This document shows, one piece after another, positions 1-11,972 of a stretch of DNA of 64,000 nucleotides. Source of the DNA: Torreya grandis (Eukaryota; Streptophyta; Pinopsida; Cupressales; Taxaceae); the NCBI GenBank assembly GCA_037957365.1, contig JARHVA010004254.1, positions 330,001 to 394,000 of the forward strand, read 5' to 3'. The translations under genes were made by a program, and so were the position numbers. The notes under the pieces are model-generated. The model was not told the DNA's origin. It was given only the letters and a program-made list of their open reading frames with translations, and did no database searches. Within the stretch, counting starts at the first letter, position 1, and each line of letters begins with the position of its first letter.

Positions 1-1150
1 TGATAGTTACTTTCCCTCTAACTAGGTCCATGATATCACCCCTCTAAAGGGTGAGGTAGCCTATACTATTGCTCCTTTGCATTTGTGAGACTCTAAGGAA
101 TCAAATCACCAACATGAGCAAGCTATTTTCAGATTTACAAATGCAGAATCAACTATTATATGAAAAGATCACAACATTGGAAAATCATATTACAATACAA
201 AATATTCAAAGAAACCCTAGTGTCAATCATGTATATGCACCTTTACCTATTCAATTGGTTGTAAATAATGTTACATATCAAAACTAGAAATCACAACCAA
301 AAAAGCAACTAGTTAAGAACAGAGAGCTAGTATGCACTACAGAGAATAGTAGTAGGGCACTATTACACTGATTTAGAGTAGGACAACCCATATATTAGAT
401 TATAAACATTACTAAATAGGGATTTAATCACATTACCTTCTACTCATTGATGAGATCCACATCTCTTACACAAGAAGCCACATCAGTGCTTTTACAACTT
501 CCATCATATCTAGGGACATAGAGATAATGATTGTTATGGACTCAAGAATTGCATTAATAGATGTATTGATAATGGAATCATAGCATTCACACAAGGGGCA
601 ATGATATCTCCTCCATCATGGAACCATAGACCTCATTCCTCCATGATTGAGTCTTCTCAGGACATTCCTTCATAGGAATCATCAGTTACTCATTGTGATA
701 GTAATACTGTTTATCGAATAGAGCCTTATAGGAGATATGTTATCCCAACTCCTTATGGTATTTAGAGACTAGTAAAGTGAGATCAAATTACATACAATAA
801 TTTAGTTTTAGGGGTATATAGTATAGTTCCATTCACATATCCATCACAGTCACAGGCTTCAGAGAAATATTCACTACAAGCTAATTTTATAGGACCTATT
901 TCAAGCATCAACCCACTATGATTAGTACTAAATGAGCCATCAACATAGGCTTCAACTCCGTCTTGATCTATTTCTTAGTAATACACATCATAGAATACCA
1001 CTTTAGATAAATATTCACTATGAGTGAGTTTTCCAGGACCTATTTCACATATCAACCCACTAGAATTGGTTTTAAATGACCCACCATGATACAGGACACC
1101 ATGATAGGGAGTCCCCCATGAGAATAATCAATTAGTATCATTCTTTCCCA
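1..1150 (+). pseudogene. Tat-type Ty3/gypsy gag relic (C-terminal part)
   Basis: A stop-broken plus-strand frame. It starts outside the window. Around 110-280 it reads as a helical stretch. At 487-585 it gives a C-x-Y-x-F-H...G-H-x4-C knuckle followed by a leucine/isoleucine helix and an I-D-N-G motif, which matches the gag zinc motif of Tat-lineage gypsy elements (C-x-F-H, G-H, C spacing). Several in-frame stops are TAG or TAA where glutamine would fit, including the residue before the G-H of the knuckle. Downstream the frame carries a duplicated segment at 862-1092. Gag would bind the element RNA in virus-like particles. No protease or RT follows, so this is a fragment. The family assignment rests on the knuckle alone. 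Confidence 0.5.
862..1092 (+). repeat. two-copy tandem repeat, offset 144 bp, inside gag relic
   Basis: The text from 862 (gagaaatattcacta) recurs at 1006 (gataaatattcacta). Both copies continue with a 'ggacctatttca..catcaacccacta' block and a block encoding L-V-L-N-(E/D)-P. The 144-bp offset is 48 codons, so the duplication preserves frame and would have duplicated a protein segment. Confidence 0.65.
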
Positions 1151-1814
1151 TTTTACCTGTACATAGTTTCTTATGCTTGGTTTTATATAGTTCAAATATT
1201 TTCAAAAATACAAAAATAGTATAACACTTCAAAATACAAAAACATTCAAAAATTTGTAAAAACACCAAAAACCATTTTTGATTATATGCATCATCCATGT
1301 TTACATTACTACTATCATGCTATGACTTAAATTTTTTGTTTCATGCTATTGTATATTGATTTTATACATTACCATGCTTCACTTGATCTTTTTTTAGTGT
1401 GTGCAGTGGCACCCAACTACTTGATTACTTCATTATACCCATAGAGGGAACATTCCTACTTCTATGTTCAAGACATACATTGTTATACACACCCATTGGG
1501 TGTATCTTCTACATAACTACACCATCCAGGTTATGTCATTCCTACACTACACACTCTGAGTTATCATCCTAATGTACATTAATTTATAGCTTACACAAAT
1601 TATTATATTAACATTTCACTAGTATTAAGCACTTGTGTATCTCTTAGCATATACCTAGTCTTGTACTACACATGTTTTGCATACTCTCACATCTTGCTTT
1701 GATTAGTTAGATGTGATTATATCCTTCCAGCTATTACATGCTTTCTCTACTTACTTAGTGTAGCTTATGTGATTGCATTTTCCAATTCTTGTTTGTCTCT
1801 TGCTTGTGCTTTAA

Positions 1815-2147
1815 GACATTTACCAATGTCCTTTGATTATTTTTCATGTGTGTGACTTAGGACATTTGTTAATGTCCTTTGTTTATACTCATTTATGTTC
1901 ATGTTTCTTGTGTACCAATCTTACTTATTCCACTTGTATGTGTATGAGGCATTTAAACATGACTTTCATGCTTGTTTCTAGTTTGAGTGACATATGCCCA
2001 TGTCCCTTGTTTGCATGGCCCCTTAGCCCATTTAGTATGGTTCTTGCTTCTTGCTTGTTTTCTTGTTACTTTTCAAATGTGTACAATGCCATGATCCATA
2101 TCATGCATTCTTCTTTACTTTTTTGGATGCCATGATGGACATCATGC
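1815..2147. repeat. array of six short inverted repeats
   Basis: Stems occur at 1815-1830 (GACATT/AATGTC), 1860-1877 (GGACATT/AATGTCC), about 1947-1965 (weak), 1989-2004 (GACAT/ATGTC), 2087-2107 (ATGAT/ATCAT with flanking TGC/GCA) and 2128-2147 (same arm family). Loops are 4-6 bases. Start-to-start spacing alternates between about 41-45 and 87-98 bp. Arms are conserved while loops and spacers vary. Confidence 0.55.
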
Positions 2148-2658
2148 TCCATCCCTTTAACTAATAACTAACAACTAATATCTAACATTACCAATTTAGT
2201 TTAGTATCATGCACATGCTTTCACATTGTTATATCTATATAAGCATACCCCTATTGATCTAACAATGTCTTAGTATAAACATTTATATATCTTGAAACAT
2301 ATTGTCAAACATTAAATGTTATATCATATATATTTTTAGAATTAACACACTTGTAGGACTCTTTTCTTCTAAGGGCAATCATTTCATGTTCATCATTCCT
2401 ACCCTCAGAAGAGGGGGCATCCAAAAATATATTTTTCATAGAGATAAAACCTCCTATCAATCGAAACAACAACATTCAAAATAGTTAGCATAGAATCTAG
2501 AGGTCAAATTGGTCAAATTAGAGCAAAAAAATAGGAACAGTCTTAGATCAATAGTCAATTTTCACACCAGACAATAGTGATAAAAATGGATAGTAACACC
2601 ATAAATCAGAGAATAGTTCCAAAAATAGGGGTGTTCATAGTTTGTTTCTCCTATCTAA

Positions 2659-2668
2659 GTATAAAAAC
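2659..2668 (+). promoter_or_regulatory. TATA-like element (gtataaaaac)
   Basis: A TATAAAA core lies downstream of a 'ggggtgttc' block. The arrangement resembles the site at 4733, where a similar 'agggtgtctt' block also precedes a TATA box by about 45 bases. It is probably an LTR promoter; no transcript evidence is available. Confidence 0.3.
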
Positions 2669-3540
2669 ACTTAGGTTTTCTAGAAACATGCAAAAAGTTT
2701 AGTTCAGGGATAGTTTTTGCGCTTCTAAATCTTTTAGATTCAGTAGTTTTATCATATTTTAATCAAATATAGGGGGTTATCATGTATGGCATGATGGCTC
2801 TCACTTTTAATTCAAATTGGGTAGTTGGCATAACTTCCAAATTAGAATCCATGTTTCATACATCAGTGATTAGAGGCAATGTGTGTGGTACATTGATCTT
2901 CTTTTGTCTTTGAGTTAAGTTTATTCTAAGCATTCTCAATGGTTGTGTGTCTTACTCCATCTGCAGGTGGTTGGCATCACATTTGAGTTAAACTTTCATA
3001 CAGTTTTAGCTTTATGAATACCCAAGTTCCCAATTTGGCTTTCATATAGGACTAGTACATCAATTTTGGAGTGGCCTAATCTCCATCTTTTTAAATTGTT
3101 AAGAGTGGCCTAGTTTCCAACATGCATTCAGTTATCTATGCCATAGTGTCAAAATTTTAGAACATTCATGGGCTTCATGATCCATCTCATATGACATCTA
3201 TTCTATATCGATATCACTTCATAACTTCACTTCATGAGGAAATGATGGAGCCAAAGGGCCAACCTTTATATTCTTGAGCAATCTATTCAGAGGGATTGAA
3301 CACATAGTCCAAACATCGATTAGCACATGCATGATTCATTAACTTTACTTAGTTGGTGATGATAGAGACAAAGGGCCATCCTTTGCATTATTGAGCCACA
3401 TTCTATGGAATTTATCACTCATCTCCATTCATGATATTACTCTTGATTCAGTACATAATCAGCACAATCCAACATCATAATAAGTATTATATTGGTTCAC
3501 ATACCCAGTGAGGTATATTCATTCCCTCTCTCTTATTTTA

Positions 3541-4989
3541 CTCAATTTTTTTGTACATTATTATTTTAGACATAGAGTATCTAGTAATAAATGATCTACT
3601 TCATGTTTTTTATTTGCAGATTCACACATCACAATGTGCTCTCTCTACACACATCCAACATCACATAACTTCATTAGCTTCTCCCTTACAGGTAAGTTTA
3701 GGTATGCTTTTATTTTTCCTTTATCCTAGTATTTCACTTTATTACATCATTATAATAATGAGGGGGAAATGTAATTATATAAAATTCTAAATTAGATGAC
3801 TTAGGCATGGCTAATATCACCCAACATATAGGTCCTCTTTCTTACTCACTTAACCCTTCTTGGCTAGACTTTCATTAATTCCCAGTCACCCATAACTTTT
3901 TGAACTTAGATTTTTGAGACCAAGGTAGCACTCTCAAACACAGATCCATCCCCTAGGGCTCATCTTCCTTGAACAATAACACCCAATTTGGATAGGAGTG
4001 TTAGAATTTAGGGGTGTCTTATTTCTGGTGCTGTTGTCCAAGTTCATTTTCACCTCTAACGGTCAGGTTTTCTTGATTCTTTATCTTTTCCCCTACCGGC
4101 CTAATACAAACTCATCTAATACATGATCATTAATTTCCTTATAAAATTCCATTCAATTTCCATTTATAAGGGTTGGAATTCATTCATAAGAAAGAATCAA
4201 GTACACTCAATCACTCATCCTTATTCTATGCATACAGACTTCCAAAACCAATTCAAGCCTATTCAAAAACTCATACCAGTCCCTAGTCATCCAAAGTGCA
4301 TTCCATTTTTGCATTATAGTTACATACATCACACAAATTACACTAAGCACTTCAAATGGGAGAACTATATTAGATTGATCCCTCTTCAGAGTATTGGTAT
4401 GTAGGTAGTGTGCCCACACATGGGGCATCTAACATATCCTTTACACACTAACCCCTTCTCTTTTTCCCAAGTTTATTATTTAAGTTCAAGTACAAGAAGC
4501 TCCTAAGGGATTTGAATAATAAATTAGACACACAATTAGATCCACATAGAATCAATATTTGATATTTCACTACTAGGGTGTTATAGGCATGTCGAATAAA
4601 ACCCAAAAAATCTAGACCACTAAGATAACAGTGTCAGAAGTGGACAACAACACTAGAAGTGGAAAATAGCTTCAAAAAGTGGACTACAGTGCCAATTATT
4701 AGGGTGTCTTGAGTTCGGCACTCCTTTCCAATCTATAAATAGAGTTTTGGGTCCTATTTATGATAATTTTCCGTCCTTGCATAACAATTTCCAAATCTTG
4801 AATCATTTGTTTTAACCCAAAATAACCTAAGTTTTATTTATCTAAATTTTTTGCTATTTTTAGAAAAGATAAAATACATATATGTTTACACAAATTAGTA
4901 GGTTAATTGAGACACATTAATTATTGATTTACATTTACTCAAACCTTTATTTTCTTAGGAATTAAACACCTAATTTCCAAAAATACTAA
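3541..4989. other. noncoding, LTR-like stretch before the integrase relic
   Basis: No credible protein frame. The 'aggggtgtctt' block occurs at about 4012 and again near 4701. Repeated 'agtgga' words fill 4630-4695, and a clear TATA box follows at 4733. This resembles a U3-R segment of an old plus-oriented LTR. No TG..CA ends or target duplication could be placed. Confidence 0.35.
4733..4742 (+). promoter_or_regulatory. TATA box (ctataaatag)
   Basis: A good match to the plant consensus, in an AT-rich noncoding context and preceded by short direct repeats. It is likely the core promoter of a decayed LTR that reads towards the integrase relic at 4990. Confidence 0.4.
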
Positions 4990-5650
4990 AATAGGTCATT
5001 TCTTTCAATCCAAAAAATTCACAGAATGGATCTATGATAATGGGATCATGCTAAAGTTCTCATCCAATCACTACCCAAAATGGAATGGATTGGTAGAGTC
5101 CACTAATAAAACTTTTATTGATGTTATCACTAAATTAACTAGAGAAAAGCCTCGATAATGGCATGCATTATTAAATATCACCCTATGAGTAAACCGCACT
5201 AGGTATAAACAATCCCTCAAAATCTCTCCTTTCCTTCTAGTGTATATACTAGAGCCAATCATGTTGGTCATGCTCAGGCTCCTGACTTATAATTTTATGA
5301 AACAATTCATGGAATTGTATGATAAGATGGATTCCAGACTCCTTAACCTAATTTAGTTAGAGGAAGCTCAAGATGAAGCTTTATTAACCTTTATCAAACA
5401 CCAAACTAAAATCAAAAGATGATTTGATAAGAGATCAAAGATTAAGAGCTTTAAAATCTTTGATGTGGTTCTAATGTGAGACAAGGATCATGAGAAGAAA
5501 GTTAAACATTAAAAATTCAGTCCCCTATGGATTGGCCCATACAAAATAGCTAAAATCCTAGGTCAGAATGCCTTTTATCTCAAATATATCAAGGGAAATG
5601 AGTTACCACTTTAGTAAATGAGTAGTTCTTGAGATAATATTTCTCGATTG
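4990..5650 (+). pseudogene. Ty3/gypsy integrase relic, C-terminal half
   Basis: Read in one frame with stops, this resembles the end of a gypsy integrase core. A D-N-G-I-M-L-K-F-S-S-N motif is followed by H-Y-P and N-G-L-V-E-S-T-N-K near 5040-5115, where E is the last residue of the D,D-35-E triad. W-H-A-L-L, an S-P-F-x-L-V-Y box and a G-P-Y-K-I C-terminal domain (5530-5560) follow. The zinc-binding N-terminus and the first catalytic Asp are missing. Integrase would insert element cDNA into host DNA. At least six in-frame stops (TGA, TAA, TAG) make it inactive. It may belong to the same plus-strand element as the gag relic at 1-1150, with the middle of pol deleted. Confidence 0.65.
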
Positions 5651-7053
5651 TCCCCTTTAGCATAGTTTTTGAGTAATTTGAGTAGAGGTGATTATGTATA
5701 TATTACATAGGTTTATCTTCATTGTGTGTTTGCTTTACCTGTGTGTTTTCTTTAGTTTTTTTGTTTTCCCCCTCCATCTCCCTCTTTGTTTTGTAGTGTT
5801 CCTCTGACATTCATCCCTATTAGTAACTTCCCTAAGGGATGGCCAAACCATGAAAGGATTTTTAAAAAGTAGGAAGACCCAAGTGGAGACTTTTGATCTA
5901 AGTAAGTCAATAATGTTCATTTACATTTTTGACATTTCAAATTTGAGAGGCCAATTATTCTTAAAAGAACATGTGGATTTTAGAATAGCTCATATCCTAA
6001 TAGAGCCACTAGGATGCACTTAATTTAATGTCTTAATAAAATACTAGATGATCCAAGAAAATCAAAGATTGGTTGGGTATTCAAAGCTTCCTCACCATCT
6101 ATTCACCCTTGGCTTGGTCCCAAACCCTCAATGGACTAGACTAATAAATGATAATCTTTTCATAAGGAAACTTGGAAAAGGATAAGAAAAACATGTAGAA
6201 TCTAAATTTTGAGTCTACCTCAAAAGGGTTATATAGGCAATCTCCATTATAAGCTATCTGACCTAGTTTAGAGTAGATCAAAGCCATGAATGGGACCAAA
6301 AGTATCTCTATCAGGGTTATGGATGCTTGTCTATAAGTAGAGAAATGCCACAACCATCTCCCCTCTAATCCATAAATCCATCAACACCCCCAAATGAATA
6401 CTGATAACCAGTCTAGCCTTTGTTGCTTGAATAAAATTTGGTATTGAATGGAAAATGAAAATCACTTATTACACACACTGGTGTCCATATATAAGGTTAA
6501 ATCTCAATATGCCACTTTCTATTGTGAAACTTTAGTGCCCCATCTTTTTATTGTGAATAAAGGTCCTTCTTACAATCTTTGATTTGTGCAAGGAGATGAA
6601 ATTAAACTAGTTGGCTTCTAAGTGCTTGTCATCACTTTCCCTACATAAGTCACCATTTTTTGTAGCCAACATGACCCCTTTTCTTTGAAATGGGGGACCA
6701 ATCTTTTGAAATCCCATGAACCAGATATGTAGGGTCCTTTATGTGTTATTGATGATTTTTCCTAAACTTAAATCCTTGGAATATTATGTTTCCCTAATTT
6801 CACAGAGCAACAACAAGCCTTATTTTTTATGACTAGTGTAGACCTATTTTATGGATTAGAGTGTTAGCATTATAGATACACTTTCAATAGAGGTTCCTAG
6901 AGTCTCATTCCTTTCCCAAAATAATAGACCCATTACCCTTGGTGGAAAATCAAAATCTTGATGATAGATAAGTAAGTATTAAACCTATTTCATGTCTTTT
7001 CACTTCTTATTTAGTCATTTTTTGGATTTCACATGAAATTCTAGGAGAGCCTG
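5651..7053 (+). other. mostly noncoding; weak plus-strand coding relic at 5940-6400
   Basis: The first 300 bases are pyrimidine-rich on the plus strand. From about 5940 to 6400 a plus-strand frame reads plausibly between stops that are mostly TAA or TAG, but I recognise no family. The remainder holds nothing I can name. Confidence 0.25.
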
Positions 7054-7600
7054 GCCTAATCCAAAAATACCACATTCCCAAGTTATCAGAGTGGCTAGTC
7101 CCTGGACCTATTAGAGATGTTAGATCTCAAGATATCCTAGCCTAATAAGAAGGTGCCACATCACTGATTTGTCAAAGTGGCCAATCCTTGGACCTATCAA
7201 AGATGTCAGAGCCTAGGAGAGTCCAGCCTAATCAAAAGGCACCACATCATCAAGTTGTTAGAGTAGACAGTCTATATACCTATCATAGAGATCAGGTCTT
7301 ATTAGAGCCTAAGCTAATTATAAGGCACCACATTAGTGATTTTCCAAAGCATCCAATCCTTAGAGTTTTCAAAGCCCATGAGGGCTTTGCCTAATTATAA
7401 GGTGCCACATCATTGAGTTGTTAGATAAGCTAGTCCTCAAACTTGTTATAGATGCAAGAGCTCAGAAGAGGCTATCCTAATCATAAGTCACAACATCACT
7501 AAGTTGTTAGAGTAGCTAATCCATAAACCTATTAGAGATGTCAGAACCTAGTAGAGCCTAGCCTAATTAGAAGGTGTTATGTCACCTAATAAGGCAGATG
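7054..7600. repeat. 86-bp tandem repeat array, about 6.4 copies
   Basis: The anchor word 'gcctaat' or a one-base variant recurs at 7054, 7140, 7226, 7313, 7389, 7475 and 7561, giving steps of 86, 86, 87, 76, 86 and 86. Each unit contains 'aggtgccacatca', 'agttgttagag', 'cta.tcc..gacctat' and 'agagatgtcagagcct'. Units are diverged but colinear. The array lies 3' of the integrase relic and 5' of the giant frame. Tandem arrays in this position are known for Tat/Ogre-type elements. Confidence 0.8.
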
Positions 7601-8209
7601 AATTGGAAACCACCTAAGGCCCCAAAAGGGTCAAAATGGGGTACAAATGAGACCAAGGAACTAATTAAAAAGTGTCATGTGTCCTTAAGTGACACCTCAC
7701 CCTTCTTAAGAGTATGACACAGAGTATGAATCTATGCCTAAGTGTTGACCATTAACATGAGGATCAATGATTAGATGATATGTGGCATGAAGTGGGAGTT
7801 AACTAAGAATCCTCTAAAGGATGTGATTGTATGACTACCATGCATTTAGAATTAACAAAATAGAAAGCTAGACCTGATTAGATAGCTTTAAAACATCTCA
7901 TCTCTATTACTAAATCCAACTAGTGGTAGAGGATCATGGGATCTAAATTTAACTCTAGATTTATAAGTAAAGAGAAGAAATCTAGACACTAACTCAGATT
8001 TTAATTCATAACAAGTGAGCTACCAAATTCCATTAATACATGGCTTTGTGTCCATGTGTTTATAAAAGCTTAAGGATAGTTGATTAATGGTTACCACTGC
8101 ATACCTTAAAGAACACTCCAACTCTTAAATTTCTATTTCTTATAGATTAACCCTATGTTTTTTGCCTCATATGCTCAGATCCATTCTATTTCTCCTCCAT
8201 CCTACTAGA
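7601..8209. other. noncoding, nothing recognised
   Basis: The stretch contains direct A/T-rich text and a pyrimidine-rich run just before the start codon at 8210. No repeat, promoter or frame was recognised. Confidence 0.3.
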
Positions 8210-11200
8210 ATGGATTCAGCCTCTTCAAACCTAAAGACTTAGTTTGAGTATCAAGATACCATATTCTTAGCTAGCTTGACCAAGTTCAAGCAGTATAACA
8301 ACATGTTTAAAGTAGTTGAGAAAGTACCCAAAGACTCAAGCTCCAATGATGACCAATCTAGAGGAATTTCCATGCACTAACCATTCATAAACCTCCTTCT
8401 CACTACCATCTAAGTGCAAGATAGGGTCCATGATTGGCTATGCTCACCCAACTCTTGGTACCAAATTGTTGATATCTTTAAGAATGTCTATAAGGCATAT
8501 TACTTCTTCCCATACTATACCTTTTCTTATGATACAATAGTGGTGAAGGCCTAGATAGATACCTCCCAAATATATGATGTCCTCTAATATTGGGTAGAGA
8601 ACCTAGATGGTAAATGGGTCAGAAAGGAGGACATAAATGCATACATAGTATGTACCTTTTGGGAAGAAGTTTGGGTAGGCATGATTTTATTGAACTAACT
8701 ATTTATGGCCTAGGATTGCTTACACATTAGCAAACTATGGGTTCCCTTCCTCCATATTATTCTCACACACTCTGAAGTTCCAAACATAGGAAGACTAATC
8801 AATTTAAATTTGGTCAATGCCATCATGGATGCCTGATCTAGAGGTAATTTTTATATGATTATCTACATTTTGAATGTGGTTTATAGGATTTTCTTCTTCA
8901 AACCTTTAATTTTTTCTTATGTGGGTTCCCAAGGGCTCAATGGTACATGTGGTCTTCTATAAACTATATGGCCACTAGTTATAAAACCATATCTAGGACA
9001 TATGTGATTAATTCTATTGAGTGGTATATAACATGATTAATGATTCATTGATTCCCTAGGTATCATAAGTAATTTAGGACTCTATCACCAACATCAAGGA
9101 CTACTGGCTCTACAAAAAGACACTATGATTGAAATTATGTGTTTTCTTAAGCAAACCATATACTTACGGTATTTCATCTTAGATCTTTTGGTAGAGTAAG
9201 AGATCACCTACCAGCTAGTGGAGGGCATCTTTGGCTTTTGTATAGGCTACTAGTAGAAGGTGTGCATACCACTCCCAATCACTATCAAGCACCACATGTA
9301 CAAGGCCTTCCCTCCTCTCTAGAATATGGTACTTAGGTCGGGCTCCTTCACCCTAGTGAGAGCTGAGCTCTAGAATTAATACCCTAAGGTGATGATCAGA
9401 GCTCATTTGGTATGGTATTCTACCCATCTGAATATCAACTATGGCCATCAAATAGAGGATGATGATGAGTCATACTTGGGTATCACCAATGACTAGGAGG
9501 TATTTTCCTAGATCATAATAAAGAAGAATAAAGGAAAGAAGGTGGTAGGCCCATATTTTCCCCCTCCAACTCCTACTCAATCTAAGAAAGATATAATAAT
9601 CACTCTTCCTACTATTTCTAAGAGGAATTTATAGGTCATCCCACCACCTTCTCCCCCTCATTCTAAAATTCTAGCTATACCTCTTCTAGTTATTCCTCTA
9701 CTGATGCCCCAACTCTACCTCTACCTCCTCTATTAACTCTTCACACCTCAACTCTACCTTCACCTCCTTTAGTATCTCTAATAATCTGACCATAATCAAG
9801 TTAGACCCACACTACTCAATAGTAGGCATCCCAGGCACAACCAACTTAACCACTAGCACCTTAACCCAAGGTCACACAAACTTTAGGGATCAATGTGATT
9901 GATAATATAAGTGTGAGACTTAAATGTGGGTTTAAATAAACACTAGCACAAGTTCCATCTGTTACAACTTGCATTTCTTCCATCTTCCTTCCACCCCTCA
10001 CTCCTGTCACTTTCCAACTCCTGATCTAGACACCCACTAATTTTGATCCACTCCCACAAGCCCCCCAATTGGTGCCTCCTCTTTTCCGCATTATACCTAT
10101 CCATCATTTACCTAATTAGCTTTGGCATGGATCCTCTTGAGCATCTTTAACTCTTTCTTCCCCTCCTCCCCATCCATTTCATAACTTAGAACCCTTTTGG
10201 TACTTTTTTTGGGTTTACATTCAATCTAAGTACTATTGGGGACATTTTTATCAATGAGCATAGTTAAAACCATCATGATCAAGCCACCAATGGAAAAACC
10301 ATCATAGTTCACCCTCCAATCATCCTAGTGCCTCCCTTAGTAGTTACAAGTCATCCACCATTGCCCCCTATAATTCTTGTTATTCTAGCCAATCCTTCCA
10401 CTGCAACATCTAGAGCTAACCCAGGTAAGAGACCTAAGAAGAAGTAGAAGGCATCCCACACTTTATAACTACATTAAAAGGCCTTTCACTTTAATATAAC
10501 CTCCTCTATTATCTCCAACTATTCTTTTGACCCTAGCCATATCACTTTGATGCATTATTCCCTGGCCCTCTCTTTCCATTACTAAGAGTACCTTGGGATT
10601 TGTCTTCAACCAACTCATCTCTTCCCTTCTATTTGATGACATTTTCTTAGGGTTAATTCCTCCTCAAGTAAACATTAACCAAGATTATTTTTAGGCATAG
10701 ATGTTCCCATGGTATTCCCCTTTCCTCCTTCCTCATTTCACTCCAATGCCCCCTCTATCTCAACTACTTTCCTCATTCACCCCTTTAACTTCATCCATTT
10801 CCCCTCCACCTCATCCTCCACCCTTCACCACCATCTCAACCACCCATCCTACACCTCCCACAACCTAGGGAATGGTCATAAAGTTGTAATAACCATACAT
10901 AATTACCTAAGGTAACTTATACGTGTAGTGGAGCTTCAACTGAACTTCAAGGAGTATGAAGTGGACATTGATGAAGAGGTTTGTCCAATAAGGGAACTTG
11001 GTGGTTTGGAAAACCCATCAAGATATATTATAGATCAATAAGGTGAGGAATTCCAATGAATAAAAAAGGATGGTTGAGGACTCACTCTCCATTCTCTAGG
11101 TAACTCATGATATGTCATCAAATCTCCTTGAGGACATGCAAAACTAGGTTCAAACCTTGGAAGCCTAGGTGAAGAGCTATTTCCCTATTGGATTAATTAG

Positions 11201-11972
11201 GTAGGTCAAGGATGCCCTCTTAATACTCTTCTTATTTCTCAAAAATGTAGTGGAGACTCTGTATAAGACCAATGTGTTTATCCAGCATACTCATGATTTT
11301 TTGGAGAGGATTGTGGAGATATATAGAAAGTGTAGGAAGTTGTAGGTGGTGATTAATAAGGGCATGTTCCCAAAGTTAAAATTAATACCAACCTTAGACT
11401 TGGGGTTGTATCAAATGTACATTGGGAACATTAAGGATACTATGAAGGAGTGATTAGTTGAGGCTCATACTATAATTGGACCCTTGGTAAAGGGTAGGAA
11501 GAAGATATTAACCTACTTTAAGGAGGTCAATATCTCTGTGCTATTATACCTAGATGGCACCTTGCTAGACCAAGGAGAATTTGGAGTATAATTGGGTTAA
11601 TTTGACCAAGTTATAAGGGATAAGGTTACCAAATCAAACCAATAAAGGGCCTAGATAGTGTTGGATCTATCAATGTAATCCAAAATAAGCATTAACTAGG
11701 TCTCTAGGGTCCAAGTGTCAATAAAAGAACCCTTCTAAGTCTATTAGAGGCTAGTGATTCAAGTTGAGGTGATATTCAAGGATCCCTGAATGAACCTTTC
11801 CAAGATGAATAGGGAATTATACATTGTGGCAGCTACATTAGAGGCTAAATATATCAGATTAAAGTATTTAGGATCTAGACCTTCACATCCACCTCCATAT
11901 ATCAACTAAGTGGTCCTTGCAGATCTTTTATGGGTTGAAGAGGATTTTTTTGTTTTAAATTTTGAATTATGA
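8210..11972 (+). pseudogene. giant reading frame relic 1 (unknown family, about 1,250 codons)
   Basis: From ATG at 8210 to TGA at 11970-11972 one coding strand can be followed, with at least one frameshift (near 9000) and many in-frame stops, chiefly TAA or TAG where Gln fits. The N-terminal 250 residues look globular, with aromatic-rich segments such as W-L-C-S-P-N-S-W-Y and F-W-E-E-V-W-V-G-M. About 9540-10880 is Pro/Ser/Thr-rich. The last 320 residues are helical and rich in Leu, Val, Lys and Glu, ending E-E-D-F-F-V-L-N-F-E-L. I recognise no gag, protease, RT or host domain. It lies downstream, on the same strand, of a gypsy integrase relic and a tandem array, which is the place of an extra or env-like ORF. 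Its C-terminal part resembles the fragment at 18790-19005. Alternatives are a transposon-captured gene or an unrelated pseudogene. Confidence 0.55.

Larger units (their letters stand above)
1151..3540. other. noncoding stretch with hairpin array and TATA-like site
   Basis: No frame longer than about 100 codons looks protein-like here. The stretch holds an A-rich segment at 1195-1280, a run of short palindromes at 1815-2147, a TATA-like promoter at 2659-2668, and a two-copy degenerate repeat at 3234-3400 (core 'aaagggcca.cctttg'). It is probably LTR or leader sequence of an old element, but no boundaries could be fixed. Confidence 0.4.

Noticed and set aside
1833..2135. 100-codon Cys/Leu/Phe-rich plus-strand frame as a secreted peptide
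   Set aside because: Overlaps the hairpin array; composition is explained by the pyrimidine-rich repeat; no conserved cysteine spacing.
10709..10915. Open plus-strand frame of 68 codons, Pro/Ser/His-rich
   Set aside because: It is a segment of the giant frame's Pro/Ser/Thr-rich linker region, not a separate gene.
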